A DNA stretch of 64,000 bases from Agelaius tricolor (taxonomy: Eukaryota; Chordata; Aves; Passeriformes; Icteridae): assembly GCA_023055355.1 (NCBI GenBank), contig JALJCS010000002.1, positions 81,121,001 to 81,185,000 of the forward strand, given 5' to 3'. The notes below the pieces were generated by a model. That model had not been told where the DNA came from and searched no databases. It saw only the letters and a list, made by a program, of their open reading frames with translations. Below are positions 61,501 through 64,000 of the stretch, piece by piece. A program made the position numbers and the translations under genes. The number at the start of each line of letters is the position of its first letter. The stretch's first letter is position 1.

Positions 61501-61778
61501 ATCAGGTACATTGGAAACACTGCATAGCAATTATTTAAGTTTTGGTACATTGCCACAGCAATTATTTAAGTTTTCGACATATATGGAAAAACAACTCAAG
61601 GAATTCTAAATAGAGCTTGTCAAAGAACATGTTTCTTATTCATGTATGACAAAACACTGAGAAACAAGAGCAGGGATCAGAAATTACTAATTCAAAAGAA
61701 TCCCTGATTTAAATTAACAAGAAATACTGTCCACAGTATTATCCACCTCTTACGATCCAGTTATTCAAATTATTAGAG
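58571..61778. other. AT-rich unique DNA, no gene seen
   Basis: Only the tandem duplication at 61505-61574 was noticed. Frames at 59851-60634 are unassigned. Confidence 0.6.
61505..61574. repeat. Two-copy tandem duplication, units 39 and 31 bp
   Basis: Both units start GGTACATTG (61505 and 61544) and end AGCAATTATTTAAGTTTT (61526-61543 and 61557-61574). The second lacks eight bases in the middle. Confidence 0.88.
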
Positions 61779-62718
61779 TGATGCCTCTGCCCGAATTAAG
61801 GTGCAGACAAGACCATATGCCAAAGTCAATAGTATGGATTTTATTTAACAGTAAATGGGAGGTAGAGAACAATAGGAAAAAAAATAGAAAAATAGGTGAG
61901 AGGGTAGATGAAAGACAAAGACAAAGACAGATTAAGTAGAAAATATCACCACTCTGTGGATCCCAACAGCATCCTGTTGATTTCTTTTTCTGGTGATCTT
62001 GGAGGTGAGGGTCCCACAAAACATGGAGTTTGATGGATTAACAAGCCCGGGCCAGGGCTAATGCCCAGGTACCTCACCTGGCAGGGGGGAAGGTTGATTC
62101 TGTCTCTTGCAATGGACTGGATCTATTGAATCTCTGCATCACTTGCAGTTCTGTAGTGCAAGGCCTGAGGAATCAGTCTGGAGAGAACTTTGGGGGGGTC
62201 TTTGATGGTTTATGACACCTCCTCAGCTGCTTCTCACAGGAATGTCTGGTGTGTCCATCTTCCTGTGGCTGGGGGCAGGTTTACTGCTGAGCCAGCCTGT
62301 GCAGGGGAGAATGGGAGTTCAGTCTCTGCCCAGAAGTTATGCCACACACCCCAGAACTCTTCTCCTTCCCCCCTGGCTGCAGGAAAGTGTGTGTAAACCT
62401 GGCCTCAGCAGATGAGTCTGTGGGCTGTGTCCTACCCTACACTGAAGCCAGGTGGGGATGATTTTCAGGACAGCTCCTGGATTTGGCTTCCTTGTGGATA
62501 CATTTTTCTCCCTCAGCCTTGTTTACTTCTCCCTAGACCTGAGATAATTGGACAGTAGTGTCACTTTTTAAATCACTTTACCTCAAGTTCCCTTGGGCAG
62601 CTTAACTCACAGTCCAAAGTTCCAGTGAGGTGGGATATTCAGGGAGGAGTGGGCTTTGGTGGTCACAGCTTCTTTATACAATTTTGCCATAATAGGAAAA
62701 CATTCCTTCATGACAACA
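61779..62718 (-). mobile_element. Retroviral LTR (gamma-type, by eye), minus strand
   Basis: On the minus strand the U3 is GC-rich with CCAGGTTTACACACACTTTC and CACCAGACATTCCTGTGAGA. A block follows reading CTCCAAGATCACCAGAAAAA, GAAATCAACAGGATGCTGTT and GGGATCCACAGAGTGGTGAT, then a pyrimidine-rich tract. The polyadenylation signal AATAAA (TTTATT at 61840-61845 on plus) lies in CTGTTAAATAAAATCCATAC. After it comes a tail with CACCTTAATTCGGGCAGAGG. From memory this is a passerine gammaretrovirus-like LTR. The ends given (TG at 61779, CA at 62718 on plus) are the best TG...CA pair, but no clear target duplication supports them. No viral genes flank it. Confidence 0.7.
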
Positions 62719-63435
62719 TTTAGGTGATTAATCATAACATTTCAGTTTCTTACACCACCAAACAATATTTTTCAAGATTTTAATTAGGAGTAAGCCTTAT
62801 AAGAAATTAATCAGAGAGCATAAAAGAAGTTATGCACAGATCATAATTTTTTTCATTGAATTTGTTAAAGAACCATATATTGGATATTTTAACACCAATT
62901 CTTGGAATTCCAAAACAGTAATAAAGTTAATTTTTGAAGAATTCCATTAATAATTTTCCCTATGTAAACTTTATAAAACATTCCCATAATGTAAACTACT
63001 TCCTATTTAATGAATGTCTGTTTAAATCAAAAGGAATTGCTACTTTGGGGTTTCAGAGGAAATATCAAAAAATGTTTATCTCGACAAATAAAGGTAACTG
63101 TAATATTCATAAAGCAGATACAAAGATTTTTATTCTGATTTTTATTAAGACAATGAATCAAGATTTTGTAAACCTGTGCTTACTAAATGGACATTCTGTA
63201 GCTCAGACTAATGCAACTGTACTGTGAATCAGCATGTGAATTTAATCTGTGCTGTGGTGTACATGGGTGCACATTCTTCAGAAAGCTATTTAAAATGCCT
63301 CAGCTTTTACATCTGCAGAAAAAAGTGCTAATTTACTAAATTACTGATCGTAGAGAAATATTCAGTTGATGGAAAAGGCAATAGAATTACAAAATAACTT
63401 TGAAATTACAGTGTCATTTTTGTTGAAAGTGAGAG
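62719..63435. other. AT-rich unique DNA, no gene seen
   Basis: The plus frame at 62934-63227 (97 codons) is A/T-driven with no recognised domain. Confidence 0.6.
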
Positions 63436-63439
63436 CACC

Positions 63440-64000
63440 TAAACAACCAGCCTGCTCAGGGAGGGTCAGCTATAATATATTGCCTCAGTCCATGTTTTGA
63501 CAGGCTTTGAATATATCCATAATGGAGTTTGCACAAACATTCTGGTCAACCTGTGCCAGTATTTTACCAATCTCACAGTAAAAAATAAAAGAACAAAGGA
63601 GTTTTCTAGGATTCAGATTGAATCTGCCTATTTTCTAATTTTTGGCCATCATTTCTCCTATCACTGTCTACTGCTGAGAAGAGCCTGCCTATCACATCTT
63701 CAGTTCTCTCATCAGGGTGTTATACACAGGGATGCTAACCATTCAGAGCCCCACCTCTCTCAGCCTGCTCACTCCAGTGCCTTAATCATTTCTCTGGTAC
63801 TCCACTGGGTGATCTCCATAAAACTCCATATCTTTCTTGTGCTGGGAGGTCCAGAAATGGCACAGCACTCTAGATGTGTTTCATCAGGGCTGAGCAGAGG
63901 AGAAGGATGACTATCCTTGATTGCTGGCAGCAGCCTGGGAGGTTGTCAGCCTTCTTTTCCTCATGGGGCATTTCTCACTCAACGTCACCTTTTGTCCACC
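63440..64000 (-). mobile_element. CR1 fragment, minus strand, runs off the window
   Basis: Plus-strand order GGGAGGGTCAGCTATAATAT, AATATATCCATAATGGAGTT, CAACCTGTGCCAGTATTTTA, CACAGTAAAAAATAAAAGAA, TCTCTCAGCCTGCTCACTCC, GAAATGGCACAGCACTCTAG, CATCAGGGCTGAGCAGAGG and CAACGTCACCTTTTGTCCAC is the reverse of a CR1 3' half. The extreme 3' tail is missing or eroded at the left. The 5' part continues past the right edge of the window. Confidence 0.93.

Noticed and set aside
1..64000. A multi-gene system, defence island, CRISPR array or other undescribed functional system
   Set aside because: The window is vertebrate non-coding DNA. I found no spaced identical repeats with unique spacers, no gene clusters and no intact enzyme. 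The unusual items are repeat-history features and a few unassigned segments.

Overview
This window looks like nuclear DNA of a songbird (passerine) and contains no protein-coding gene that I can support. The sequence is AT-rich by eye. It is dominated by CR1 non-LTR retrotransposon fragments ending in degenerate ATTCTRTG octamers, with several bird-type endogenous retrovirus LTRs and one tRNA-Ile-headed SINE with a CR1 tail. That composite matches, from memory, the TguSINE1 family of zebra finch, and together with LTRs beginning TGTCATGGTTTRG/A it points to a passerine. No exon chain, CpG-island promoter attached to an open frame, rRNA, functional tRNA, CRISPR or operon-like structure was seen. 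The window is best read as part of an intergenic desert or a very long intron.

Layout. 1-3.2 kb: AT-rich unique DNA. 3.2-5.0 kb: a GC-rich patch, then a 1.48-kb solo LTR swollen by purine and G-run low-complexity DNA. 5.0-5.7 kb: a CR1 that keeps a 5' part and a 3' tail but has lost most of its reverse transcriptase. 5.7-19 kb: mostly unique DNA with one CR1 (10.7-11.5 kb), a notable palindrome (8.83-8.92 kb) and two enhancer-like unique stretches (12.1-12.3 and 17.9-18.5 kb). 19.0-19.7 kb: two head-to-head CR1 pieces. 21.2-21.7 kb: a possible degenerate LTR. 25-31.5 kb: three CR1 pieces, a pentamer microsatellite, the SINE and an (AAT)n array. 34.3-34.6 kb: a small solo LTR with an imperfect 5-bp target duplication. 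37.2 kb: a TA-rich double hairpin. 38.9-44.1 kb: two older CR1 pieces. 45.7-50.4 kb: a diverged ~215-bp direct repeat bracketing the longest CR1 (1.9 kb, itself split by a younger CR1 inside its reverse transcriptase catalytic box) and an ERVK-like LTR. 52.5-56.2 kb: an LTR fragment, a (GGGAA)16 array and two CR1 3' ends. 57.9-58.6 kb: an unexplained GC- and CpG-richer island. 61.8-62.7 kb: a minus-strand retroviral LTR. 63.4-64.0 kb: a CR1 running off the end.

Nothing here works together as a gene system. What can be read is insertion history: which element landed in which, which lost its middle or ends, and where simple repeats later expanded. All family assignments were made by eye against remembered consensus features. 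No search was run, and element boundaries are approximate unless a terminal motif is named.
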